A DNA stretch of 16,191 bases from Kocuria sp. (lineage in GTDB: Bacteria; Actinomycetota; Actinomycetes; Actinomycetales; Micrococcaceae): assembly GCA_030453435.1 (NCBI GenBank), contig JAKDKI010000016.1, forward strand, positions 1-16,191, given 5' to 3'. The notes under the pieces were generated by a model. It did no database searches, was not told where the DNA came from, and saw only the letters and a list, made by a program, of their open reading frames with translations. Below, piece after piece: positions 1-6,722 of this stretch; position 1 is the stretch's first letter; the number at the start of each line of letters is the position of its first letter. The translations under genes and the position numbers were made by a program.

Positions 1-1724
1 AGTCCATGCTCAAGATCGTGAACAAGTCGCAGCTGTTCCAGCGGCGCGCGGTCGATGAGGACGAGGCCCGCAAGGAAATGGCGGACGAGCCCTACAAGCT
101 CGAACTGATCGACCTGGCCAATGGCCCCGGTTCCGGCTCCATGGAGGAGTCTGCGGAAGGGGCATCGGTGGAAGTGGGCGCCGGCGAAATCACCATTTAC
201 GACAACGTGGATCGGCAGAGTCACGAGATCGTATGGCGCGATCTGTGCCGCGGTCCGCACGTGCCCAACACCAAGTTGATCGGTAACGGCTTCGCGCTCA
301 TGCGTTCGGCCGCTGCCTACTGGCGCGGTAACGAGAAGAACAAGCAGCTGCAGCGCATCTACGGCACCGCGTGGCCGTCCAAGGACGAGTTGAAGGCCTA
401 CAAGGAGCGGCTGGCGGAAGCCGAACGCCGTGATCACCGCAAGCTCGGTTCCGAACTGGACCTGTTTTCCTTCCCGGACGAGCTCGGTTCCGGGTTGCCC
501 GTGTTCCATCCCAAAGGTGGCATCATCCGTAAGGAGATGGAGGACTACTCGCGCCAGCGCCACACCGAGGCCGGATACGAGTTCGTCTACTCACCCCACA
601 TCACCAAGGGCCACCTGTATGAGGTTTCCGGTCACTTGGACTGGTACCGGGACGGCATGTTCCCACCCATGCACGTGGACGAGGAACGCAATGCGGAAAC
701 GGGTGAGCTGACCAAACCGGGCCAGGATTACTACCTGAAGCCCATGAACTGCCCCATGCACAACTTGATCTACCGCTCGCGCGGCCGCTCCTACCGCGAG
801 CTGCCCCTGCGGTTATTCGAGTTCGGCGCGGTGTACCGCTACGAGAAATCCGGTGTGATTCACGGGCTGACGCGTGTGCGCGGCATGACCCAGGACGACG
901 CTCACATCTACTGCACGCGTGAGCAGATGAAGGATGAGCTGACGGCCACCCTCAATTTCGTGCTGTCCTTGCTCAAGGACTACGGCTTGGACGACTTCTA
1001 CTTGGAACTGTCCACCAGGGATCCGGAGAAGTTCGTCGGTTCGGACGAGATCTGGGAAGAGGCAACTCGCACTCTCCAGGAGGTCGCCGAGGACTCCGGC
1101 CTGCAGCTGGTCCCGGATCCCGGGGGAGCAGCCTTCTACGGCCCCAAGATTTCCGTGCAGGCCAAGGATGCGATCGGCCGCACCTGGCAGATGTCGACCA
1201 TCCAGTTGGACTTCAACCTGCCGGAGCGTTTTGACCTCGAGTACCAGGCTGCGGACGGCACGCGTCAGCGCCCCGTGATGATTCACCGCGCGCTGTTCGG
1301 TTCCGTGGAGCGTTTCATGGGTGTGTTGACCGAACACTATGCCGGTGCTTTCCCCGCGTGGTTGGCTCCGGTTCAGGTGCGCGCCATTCCGGTGGCCGAG
1401 GCCTTCAACGACTACCTGGACGAGTTCGCGGCCAAGCTGCGTGCGCAGGGCATCAGGGTCGAGGTGGACACCTCTTCCGATCGTTTCCCCAAGAAGATCC
1501 GCACGGCCTCCAAGGACAAGATCCCGTTCGTGGTCATCGCGGGTGGCGACGACGCCGACGCCGGTGCCGTTTCCTTCCGCTACCGCGACGGTTCTCAGTA
1601 CAACGCGGTGCCCGTGGACGATGCCGTGGAGATGATCGTTCGCCACGTGCGCGATCGCGTCAACGAGGATCCCTCGGCGCCGTCGAACGGCGACGGCGGG
1701 GAGCCGGTTGCGGAGCAGTCGTGA
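1..1724 (+). CDS. thrS: Threonyl-tRNA synthetase, 5'-truncated by the window edge
   Basis: Class II aminoacyl-tRNA synthetase that charges tRNA-Thr in the cytoplasm. The frame is open to the left edge (first full codon at 3), so the ATG at 6 is internal. By comparison with the E. coli enzyme about 100 N-terminal residues are missing: the TGS domain and the HxxxH half of the editing site. Numbering from ATG 6, the rest of the editing domain shows C81 and H85 (DLCRGPH). The catalytic core follows, with a motif 1 region ([14 protein letters not shown]), motif 2 ([12 protein letters not shown]) and a motif 3 region ([15 protein letters not shown]). The three zinc ligands are C249 (NCPMH), H300 (DDAHIYC) and H427 (MIHRA). 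The anticodon-binding domain starts near [13 protein letters not shown] and ends in a short acidic/glycine tail. The stop codon overlaps the GTG start of the HIT gene, so the two are probably cotranscribed. Identification is secure. Confidence 0.98.
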   Translation, partial: SMLKIVNKSQLFQRRAVDEDEARKEMADEPYKLELIDLANGPGSGSMEESAEGASVEVGAGEITIYDNVDRQSHEIVWRDLCRGPHVPNTKLIGNGFALMRSAAAYWRGNEKNKQLQRIYGTAWPSKDELKAYKERLAEAERRDHRKLGSELDLFSFPDELGSGLPVFHPKGGIIRKEMEDYSRQRHTEAGYEFVYSPHITKGHLYEVSGHLDWYRDGMFPPMHVDEERNAETGELTKPGQDYYLKPMNCPMHNLIYRSRGRSYRELPLRLFEFGAVYRYEKSGVIHGLTRVRGMTQDDAHIYCTREQMKDELTATLNFVLSLLKDYGLDDFYLELSTRDPEKFVGSDEIWEEATRTLQEVAEDSGLQLVPDPGGAAFYGPKISVQAKDAIGRTWQMSTIQLDFNLPERFDLEYQAADGTRQRPVMIHRALFGSVERFMGVLTEHYAGAFPAWLAPVQVRAIPVAEAFNDYLDEFAAKLRAQGIRVEVDTSSDRFPKKIRTASKDKIPFVVIAGGDDADAGAVSFRYRDGSQYNAVPVDDAVEMIVRHVRDRVNEDPSAPSNGDGGEPVAEQS

Positions 1725-2296
1725 CGGAGCCGAACCAGGACAACGAGAACAAGCACTGGGTTTCGCAGGACGAGTTCGAGATCCCGGGTGTCCCGGACAG
1801 TTTTCAACGGCTGTGGACGCCCCACCGTCTCGCTTACGTGCGGGGTGAGGATCCCTCGATCAACGAAACTCCGGGCTGCCCGTTCTGCACGGGACCGGAT
1901 CGCACGGATGAGGAATCCCTGATCGTGCATCGTGGAGAGCACTGTTTCGTGGTGCTCAATCTGTTCCCCTATAACCCCGGGCACTTGCTGGTCTGCCCGT
2001 ACCGTCACGTCGCGGACATCACCGAGCTGACGGACGAGGAGTTGTGGGAACTCAATGAGCTGACACGCACGGCGGTTGCCACCATTCGAGAAGTTGCCCA
2101 ACCGGCCGCGTTCAACGTGGGGCTGAACCTGGGTTCGGCCGCGGGCGGTTCGTTGTCCGCGCACCTGCACCAACACGTGGTGCCGCGGTGGGGTGGAGAC
2201 GCCAACTTCATGCCCGTGATTGCCCACACCAAGCCGCTCATTCAGACCCTGGGAGCCAATCGCGACGACATCGCCGCGGCCTGGCCCCGTTCCTGA
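1721..2296 (+). CDS. HIT-family hydrolase, Ap4A phosphorylase-like (ortholog of the mycobacterial gene next to thrS)
   Basis: A 191-residue histidine-triad protein, probably acting on diadenosine polyphosphates or related nucleotides in the cytoplasm. The HIT motif HLHQHVV is at residues 148-154, with H150 the expected nucleophile. A CPFC pair (C53, C56) looks like half of the zinc site found in this subgroup. The conserved N-terminal block [13 protein letters not shown] precedes it. GTG 1721 is chosen as start because it overlaps the thrS stop (GTGA) and has GGAG about 5 nt upstream. A longer open frame reaching back to 1358 lies inside thrS and is not credible. In M. tuberculosis the homologous Rv2613c also follows thrS and has Ap4A phosphorylase activity. 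That exact reaction is inferred here from family and context; the physiological substrate could differ. Confidence 0.93.
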   Translation: MTEPNQDNENKHWVSQDEFEIPGVPDSFQRLWTPHRLAYVRGEDPSINETPGCPFCTGPDRTDEESLIVHRGEHCFVVLNLFPYNPGHLLVCPYRHVADITELTDEELWELNELTRTAVATIREVAQPAAFNVGLNLGSAAGGSLSAHLHQHVVPRWGGDANFMPVIAHTKPLIQTLGANRDDIAAAWPRS

Positions 2297-2307
2297 TTCG
2301 CACCGCC

Positions 2308-2334
2308 CGCGAGCGTTGACGTTCAACGCTCGCG
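2308..2334 (+). terminator. Perfect 12-bp hairpin after the HIT gene
   Basis: CGCGAGCGTTGA at 2308-2319 pairs perfectly with 2323-2334 around a 3-nt CGT loop, 11 nt after the HIT stop. There is no T-tract, which is common for actinobacterial terminators. It probably ends the thrS–HIT transcript and separates it from murT. The left arm and loop contain TTGACG (2316-2321), a -35-like hexamer, so an operator or overlapping promoter role is an alternative. Confidence 0.6.
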
Positions 2335-2355
2335 CGTGGTGATAGCCCTGTCACT

Positions 2356-2362
2356 AGGATGG
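2356..2362 (+). promoter_or_regulatory. Shine-Dalgarno that decides the murT start
   Basis: AGGATGG lies 5 nt before ATG 2368 and resembles AGGAGG. It contains the alternative ATG 2359, which would then lack its own site. The overlapping hexamer TAGGAT (2355-2360) also looks like a -10 box. If used, transcription would begin close to A2368 and the mRNA would be leaderless. Either reading favours ATG 2368. Confidence 0.5.
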
Positions 2363-2367
2363 AATCC

Positions 2368-3672
2368 ATGTCTCGACCATTAGTACGGCTACTTGGCCAG
2401 GGAGTTCGGTGGGCCTCGAGCCTGCGCGGCGGCGGATCCGCCTTCCCCGGCTTGGTCATGGAAAAACTGCACCCCGCCTTCGTCGCGGAAGAACTCGCCA
2501 AGCTGCCCCGTGGAGTGGTGGTCATCAGCGGCACCAACGGTAAGACCACGACCACCAAAATGGCCGTGCAGCTGTTGCGTTCGCAGGGACTGCGTGTTTT
2601 CACCAATCGCACGGGATCTAATTTCGTGCGGGGCGTGGCGGCGTCGTTGTTGGCCGAAATGGACGCGTTCGGCCGCCTTGACGCGGACGTGGCGGTGCTC
2701 GAACTCGATGAGGCGCACGCCGTTCACTTCGTCAAGCAGGTCAAACCGCGCTACGCACTGCTGCTCAACGTGATGCGTGATCAGCTGGATCGGTTCGGTG
2801 AGATCGACACCACTCGCCGCATGCTCAGCCAGGTCGCCCAGGCCACGACCGGGACGGTGGTGCTCAACCGCGAGGACCCGCGCATCGCGAGCCTCGCTGA
2901 TCACGTCGCCGCCGGCGCCACCGTTGAATGGTTCGGCCTCTCCGATGCCCTGCGCCCCATGTTCCCGTCCGATGACGACATGCGCGACGTGCTGCGGCAG
3001 ACCGAGGACGTGGAGCTGGATTCTGAACAGCCGTCCGTGACGCGACCGCACGCGGACGTGGTGCTCAACGCAGTCAAGGCCAACAGCGTGGAGCTGGACG
3101 TGCACGGTGAACACCACACGGCCACGATCGATCTGTACGGCGTCTACAACCAGTACAACGCCGCGGCAGCCCTGGCACTGAGCCTGCAAGTGCTCGGCGA
3201 ATCTGCGGATGTCGCTTCGCTGGTCGATGAACTCTCGCGGGTGACGCCTGCTTTCGGCCGCGGCGAAACGGTGACGGTGGAGGGCAAGCCGCTTCAGCTG
3301 TTGCTGGTGAAGAACCCCGCCGGCTTCCGGCTGTCGTTGGCCTCGGCCTCCGCCGAGGACTACGCGACCATGGTTGCCATCAATGACGCCTATGCGGACG
3401 GCCGGGATGTCTCTTGGCTGTGGGACGTCGATTTCGACAGCCTGCGTGCCGGCGGCGTGGACATCGTGTCCGGTGTGCGCGCGTGGGACATGGCGCTGCG
3501 GTTGGATTACGACCTGGTGGACGTCGGTTCGGTCGAACCCGATCTGGAAGCCGCTCTTCAGCAGTTCATCGCGAACTCAGGAGACCGGCCGATGCGGATC
3601 TTCTGCACCTACACCGCCATGTTGTCCCTGCGTAAGATCCTGGGCGGCATGACCCACGTGGACGCGATCTAA
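2368..3672 (+). CDS. murT: MurT, Mur-ligase-like ATPase subunit of lipid II D-glutamate amidotransferase
   Basis: With GatD this protein amidates the alpha-carboxyl of D-glutamate in lipid II to D-isoglutamine at the inner face of the membrane. MurT binds lipid II and ATP. The 434 residues show a Mur-ligase central domain with P-loop GTNGKTTTT (K59), the LELDEA and LLNVMRDQLDRFGE blocks, and YNQYNAAAALAL. The C-terminal DUF1727 domain has KNPAGF and WLWDVDF; D353 is probably the aspartate that completes the GatD catalytic triad. Characterised MurT proteins carry a four-cysteine zinc ribbon in the central domain. Here that region (about residues 190-225, including MFPSDDDMRDV) has no cysteine, and the only cysteine in the protein is C413. 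ATG 2368 is preferred over ATG 2359 for its SD. gatD follows after 10 nt. Confidence 0.95.
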   Translation: MSRPLVRLLGQGVRWASSLRGGGSAFPGLVMEKLHPAFVAEELAKLPRGVVVISGTNGKTTTTKMAVQLLRSQGLRVFTNRTGSNFVRGVAASLLAEMDAFGRLDADVAVLELDEAHAVHFVKQVKPRYALLLNVMRDQLDRFGEIDTTRRMLSQVAQATTGTVVLNREDPRIASLADHVAAGATVEWFGLSDALRPMFPSDDDMRDVLRQTEDVELDSEQPSVTRPHADVVLNAVKANSVELDVHGEHHTATIDLYGVYNQYNAAAALALSLQVLGESADVASLVDELSRVTPAFGRGETVTVEGKPLQLLLVKNPAGFRLSLASASAEDYATMVAINDAYADGRDVSWLWDVDFDSLRAGGVDIVSGVRAWDMALRLDYDLVDVGSVEPDLEAALQQFIANSGDRPMRIFCTYTAMLSLRKILGGMTHVDAI

Positions 3673-3682
3673 GGAGCCGATC

Positions 3683-4414
3683 ATGAATCAGGAACACTTG
3701 GGTTCCCTGGACATCGTCCAGCTGTATCCACGGGACATGAACATCTATGGGGACTGGGGTAACACCCTGACCCTCAAGCGCAGGGCCGAACGCTACGGCT
3801 ACGAGGTGCGCATCCATGATTACAACCCGGGTGATCCTTGGCCGGATGACGCGGACCTCTTCGTGGGCGGTGGCGGTCAGGACTCCGGACAATTCCGTGT
3901 GGCCGAAGATCTTGCGCGCATCTCGCCCAAGCTGCACGAGGCCGCCGAGGCCGGTACGCCCATGCTCGTGATCTGTGGTCTGTACCAATTATTCGGCAAG
4001 GAGTTCCGAACCGGCGGGGGAGAGACCCTGCGCGGAATCGAGATGTTCGATCTGGAAACGATCGGTGGCCCGGAGCGGCTGATCGGCAACATCGTGACCG
4101 AGTCCCCGGATTTCGGCACGATCATCGGATACGAGAACCACTCGGGTCTGACCACGTTGGGCGCGGAACAAGCCCCGTTGGCCACCGTGGTCAGCGGCGC
4201 CGGCAACAACGGTGAAGACCGGACTGAAGGTGCCCGCACCCACAACGTGCTGGGCAGTTACCTGCACGGTTCGCTGTTGCCCAAGAACCCGGCGCTGGCC
4301 GACTTCCTGCTGCGGACCGCGGTGGAGACTCGCGGCGATCAGTTCGCGGTCACACCGCTGGACGACACGTACGCCGAGCAGGCACGCGCCGTCGCTCAGA
4401 CCAGACCCCGCTAG
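3683..4414 (+). CDS. gatD: GatD, glutamine amidotransferase subunit paired with MurT
   Basis: A 243-residue class I glutaminase (DJ-1/PfpI-like, CobB/CobQ type) that releases ammonia from glutamine for MurT. Visible features are the N-terminal LYPRDMNIYGDWGN block, the oxyanion-strand GGGGQDSGQ, the nucleophile elbow VICGLYQLFG with C98, the GYENHSG block, and GSYLHGSLLPKNP with catalytic H195. The usual third residue is supplied by MurT. The start is firm: ATG 3683 lies 6 nt after AAGGAG (3671-3676), and that SD overlaps the murT TAA stop. Translation of the pair is therefore likely coupled, giving balanced subunits. Length is usual for the family. The stop is followed at once by an imperfect inverted repeat and then the yebC promoter region. 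Confidence 0.95.
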   Translation: MNQEHLGSLDIVQLYPRDMNIYGDWGNTLTLKRRAERYGYEVRIHDYNPGDPWPDDADLFVGGGGQDSGQFRVAEDLARISPKLHEAAEAGTPMLVICGLYQLFGKEFRTGGGETLRGIEMFDLETIGGPERLIGNIVTESPDFGTIIGYENHSGLTTLGAEQAPLATVVSGAGNNGEDRTEGARTHNVLGSYLHGSLLPKNPALADFLLRTAVETRGDQFAVTPLDDTYAEQARAVAQTRPR

Positions 4415-4415
4415 T

Positions 4416-4432
4416 GAACCGGGGCCCAGTTC
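4416..4432 (+). terminator. Imperfect inverted repeat after gatD, possible weak terminator
   Basis: GAAC.GGG at 4416-4423 mirrors CCC.GTTC at 4425-4432 with one mismatch (4420/4428), directly after the gatD stop. No T-tract follows. It could weakly end the murT–gatD transcript. The GAAC–GTTC arms recall an SOS box, but the 9-nt gap is wrong for LexA. Confidence 0.3.
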
Positions 4433-4458
4433 GAAGGGTCCTGATGAATCGCTAAAAT
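4430..4458 (+). promoter_or_regulatory. Candidate promoter of the yebC–ruv cluster
   Basis: TAAAAT (4453-4458) is a near-consensus -10 hexamer in an AT-rich patch that stands out from the surroundings. TTCGAA (4430-4435), 17 nt upstream, is a poor -35. A start near 4465 would give a leader of about 55 nt containing the palindrome at 4475-4494. The -10 is fairly convincing, the -35 is not. Confidence 0.5.
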
Positions 4459-4474
4459 AATTGCCAAACGTAGG

Positions 4475-4494
4475 TCCGGTACTGCAGTACCGGA
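4475..4494 (+). promoter_or_regulatory. Perfect 20-bp palindrome in the yebC leader
   Basis: TCCGGTACTGCAGTACCGGA is perfectly self-complementary and lies between the -10 box and the yebC SD. As DNA it looks like the site of a dimeric repressor. As RNA it can form an 8-bp stem with a UGCA loop ending 14 nt before the SD. It does not match the LexA consensus. No regulator can be named from the sequence. Confidence 0.55.
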
Positions 4495-4520
4495 TGCACA
4501 CAACTTCTAGGAGGTACTCG

Positions 4521-5282
4521 ATGTCAGGTCACTCCAAATGGGCCACGACCAAGCACAAGAAGGCTGCGATCGACGCCAAGCGCGCCAAGGCCTTCGCCAA
4601 GTACATCAAGGGCATCGAGGTGGCCGCCCGCATGGGTGGCGCGGACACCGCGGGTAACCCGGCACTGGACCTGGCCGTGTCCAAGGCCAAGAAGAACTCC
4701 GTGCCCAACGACAACATTGATCGCGCCATCAAGCGCGGTGCCGGCCTGACCGGCGAGACCATCGATTACTCGGAGATCCTGTACGAAGCTCGCGGCCCCC
4801 AGGGCACCGCGTTGTACATCGAGTGCCTGACTGACAACAAGAACCGAGCGGCCTCCGAGGTGCGCGTGGCCGTGACCCGTCACGGCGGTACGATGGCCGA
4901 TTCAGGATCGGTGGCCTATCTCTTCGAGCGCAAGGGCGTGGCCGAGGTGACCAAGACCGACGGCCTCTCCGAGGACGACGTCCTGATGGCCGTGCTCGAT
5001 GCGGGCGCTGACGAGGTCATCGAAGAATCCGAGGTCTTCGAAGTGGTCAGCGAGGCCACCGACCTGCCCGAGATCCGTAAGGCGCTCGAGGAAGCCGGTC
5101 TGGACTACAACAATGACGACCCGCAGTTCCGCCCCACCATGAAGGTGGACCTGGATGCCGAGGGCGCCAAGAAGTTCCTGAAGCTCGCGGACGCGATCGA
5201 AGAACTCGATGACGTGCAGAACGTCTATTCGAACGCGAACATCCCCGAGTCCGTGATCGCGGAGCTCGAAGACGAGGACTGA
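4521..5282 (+). CDS. yebC: YebC/TACO1-family protein (PmpR-like)
   Basis: A 253-residue cytoplasmic protein of the YebC/PmpR/TACO1 family, annotated historically as a transcriptional regulator and more recently linked to translation of proline-rich stretches. The signature N-terminus [14 protein letters not shown], the [20 protein letters not shown] block and the [13 protein letters not shown] and [18 protein letters not shown] blocks are all present, so the three-domain fold is complete. ATG 4521 is chosen because it gives the family N-terminus and sits 5 nt after AGGAGGT (4509-4515). A TTG at 4461 would add 20 non-family residues across the palindrome and is rejected. ruvC follows after 7 nt, the usual actinobacterial arrangement, which suggests cotranscription. 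Whether it acts on DNA or on the ribosome here is unknown. Confidence 0.97.
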   Translation: MSGHSKWATTKHKKAAIDAKRAKAFAKYIKGIEVAARMGGADTAGNPALDLAVSKAKKNSVPNDNIDRAIKRGAGLTGETIDYSEILYEARGPQGTALYIECLTDNKNRAASEVRVAVTRHGGTMADSGSVAYLFERKGVAEVTKTDGLSEDDVLMAVLDAGADEVIEESEVFEVVSEATDLPEIRKALEEAGLDYNNDDPQFRPTMKVDLDAEGAKKFLKLADAIEELDDVQNVYSNANIPESVIAELEDED

Positions 5283-5289
5283 GCCCTTC

Positions 5290-5961
5290 GTGTCACTCAG
5301 CTCGACCACCGGATCGGCCCCGGGACAGCGCATTTTGGCGGTGGACCCGGGGCTGACCCGTTGCGGCTTTGCCGTGGTGGACATGTCGGCCAACCGCACG
5401 GGAACGTTTGTGCACGTGCAGGTGAGCGGGACCAAGGCACACGAGGCCCTGGAAAACCGTGTCCTGGCCATCATGGAGAGCGCCGAGGCGCTCATGGACC
5501 GGTTCTCCCCGGACGTCGTAGCGGTTGAACGCGTGTTCGCGCAGAACAACGCCCCCACGGTGGTGGGTACCGCCCAGGCCACCGGTGTGGTGATTGCCGC
5601 GGCCGCGCGGCGGAGGATCCCCGTCGCGTGGCACACCCCGTCCGAGGTCAAGGCAGCGGTAACCGGGGACGGCTCTGCGGACAAAGAATCGGTCAACCGC
5701 ATGGTGGTCCGAATTCTGCGCCTGGAAGCACCACCGCGACCGGCCGACGCCGCCGATGCCCTGGCGTTGGCCGTGTGCCACGGGTGGCGAGGCGGAATGG
5801 CAGGGATGAATGCGGCGGCCAAAACCTCTACGCATTCGGGTTCACGTCCTTCCTCGGTGCGCGCCGCCGGACTCACTCCGGCTCAGCAGGCCTGGAAACA
5901 AGCAGAAGCTGCCTCGCGTCAGCCGAAGGCCCCGAGGGCCGGGCGGTCGCCTCGCCGCTGA
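5290..5961 (+). CDS. ruvC: RuvC, crossover junction endodeoxyribonuclease
   Basis: Metal-dependent nuclease that cuts Holliday junctions as a dimer, guided by RuvAB. The 223-residue product has the four acidic residues of the RNase H-like active site: D19 ([11 protein letters not shown]), E80 (VAVERVF), D153 and D156 ([14 protein letters not shown]). The conserved GTAQATGV and [18 protein letters not shown] blocks lie between them. GTG 5290 lies 7 nt after the yebC stop; its SD is weak (GAGG about 12 nt upstream, inside yebC), which suggests translational coupling. The start gives a 13-residue extension before the first strand, so the exact start is less certain. A basic, low-complexity tail of about 55 residues follows HGWRGG and is longer than in E. 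coli. It is probably disordered and not catalytic. Confidence 0.95.
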   Translation: MSLSSTTGSAPGQRILAVDPGLTRCGFAVVDMSANRTGTFVHVQVSGTKAHEALENRVLAIMESAEALMDRFSPDVVAVERVFAQNNAPTVVGTAQATGVVIAAAARRRIPVAWHTPSEVKAAVTGDGSADKESVNRMVVRILRLEAPPRPADAADALALAVCHGWRGGMAGMNAAAKTSTHSGSRPSSVRAAGLTPAQQAWKQAEAASRQPKAPRAGRSPRR

Positions 5962-5996
5962 TCGCGCTGGGTGCTGACTGTGCGTGTCCGCGGGAG

Positions 5997-6031
5997 TTGT
6001 TAGAGTGATGCCGTGCTGCAGTTCGTATACA
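5997..6031 (+). promoter_or_regulatory. Candidate promoter(s) for ruvAB
   Basis: Two -10-like hexamers lie in the ruvC–ruvA gap: TAGAGT (6001-6006, in the context TGTTAGAGT) and TATACA (6026-6031, inside the SOS-box candidate). Neither has a clear -35 at the right distance. Their position beside the SOS box supports a separate, damage-inducible ruvAB promoter, but the exact start cannot be told from sequence. Confidence 0.35.
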
Positions 6032-6038
6032 TGTTCGA
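6023..6038 (+). promoter_or_regulatory. LexA/SOS-box candidate upstream of ruvA
   Basis: TCGTATACATGTTCGA matches the actinobacterial SOS consensus TCGAAC-N4-GTTCGA at 10 of 12 defined positions; the right half-site is perfect and the left differs at two bases. It lies 39 nt before the ruvA GTG. ruv genes are SOS-regulated in many bacteria, and a mycobacterial SOS box lies before ruvC. LexA binding here would repress ruvAB separately from yebC–ruvC. Confidence 0.65.
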
Positions 6039-6077
6039 ATCGATGGCGGGAATCCCCCGCATGACGGGAGCCGCCCA

Positions 6078-6722
6078 GTGATTGCTTCGGTGACCGGTGA
6101 GGTGCGCTTCGTGGGCGCCGCACAGGCGGTTGTGGAAGTCTCGGGCTTCGGTATCGAGGTCCAAGCCAGCCCGCATACCTTGGCGGGGCTGCGTACGGGC
6201 GCCACGGTGCACCTGCACACCGCCTACATTGCCCGCAAGGACGAAGCGCCGTTGTTATTCGGTTTCGCCGGAGCGGATGAGAAGGAAGTCTTCACGGTCA
6301 TGCTCGGGGTCTCCGGAGTGGGGCCGCGTACTGCGTTGGCCGCGGTGTCCGTGCTCGGACCGGACGAGACCCGCCGAGCCATTGCCACCGGAGACGACAA
6401 GGCCTTCACCGCGGTCCCGGGAATCGGACCCAAATCAGCACGCCGGATCGTCTTGGAACTGGCCGACAAGCTCGTCCTGCCGGAGCCCAAGGAAAGCCCA
6501 GCAGCTCAACCGCAGGTGCAGGTGTGGCGCGAACAAGTCACGGACGCCCTCGTGGGACTGGGCTGGAGCGAGAAGGACGCCACCCGCGGTATTGACGATG
6601 CCCTGGAGACCCAGCCTGAGTTGGCGGATTCCGGGAACGTCGCGGAAATCCTGCGAGCGGTGTTGTCTTGGTTGGGCACTGCCAAGGGCACGAGCCATGC
6701 ACGTAGCCGAGGGCGGTCCTGA
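6078..6722 (+). CDS. ruvA: RuvA, Holliday junction branch-migration DNA-binding subunit
   Basis: RuvA tetramers bind the four-way junction and load RuvB rings. The 214-residue protein has the N-terminal OB-fold ([20 protein letters not shown] to about residue 62), then two helix-hairpin-helix motifs ([14 protein letters not shown], about 78-91, and [16 protein letters not shown], about 113-128). A linker rich in Pro, Gln and Ala leads to the RuvB-contacting domain III (about 148-202, [20 protein letters not shown]). The GTG at 6078 gives the usual M-I-A-S start and sits 7 nt after GGGAG (6066-6070). The A of its TGA stop is also the first base of the ruvB ATG, so the pair is translationally coupled. 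The short arginine/serine-rich C-terminus is not a known feature. Confidence 0.97.
   Translation: MIASVTGEVRFVGAAQAVVEVSGFGIEVQASPHTLAGLRTGATVHLHTAYIARKDEAPLLFGFAGADEKEVFTVMLGVSGVGPRTALAAVSVLGPDETRRAIATGDDKAFTAVPGIGPKSARRIVLELADKLVLPEPKESPAAQPQVQVWREQVTDALVGLGWSEKDATRGIDDALETQPELADSGNVAEILRAVLSWLGTAKGTSHARSRGRS

Noticed and set aside
813..1646. 277-codon open frame on the minus strand inside thrS
   Set aside because: Antisense shadow of a GC-rich gene; no family resemblance, and thrS is fully conserved on the other strand.
1358..1720. Extended N-terminus for the HIT protein (312 aa open frame)
   Set aside because: The extra 121 residues overlap thrS in another frame and are arginine/glycine-rich frame-shadow sequence; GTG 1721 has an SD and gives the family length.
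2359..2367. ATG 2359 as murT start
   Set aside because: It lies inside the best SD and has no SD of its own; ATG 2368 is better placed.
4416..4432. LexA box before yebC
   Set aside because: GAAC and GTTC are 9 nt apart instead of 4, so LexA would not be expected to bind.
4461..4520. Upstream TTG start for YebC
   Set aside because: It would translate the palindrome and SD and add residues not found in the family; ATG 4521 has AGGAGGT and the signature MSGHSKW.
4902..5876. 324-codon open frame on the minus strand across yebC and ruvC
   Set aside because: It spans two clear genes and the gap between them with no recognisable domain; typical GC-rich shadow.
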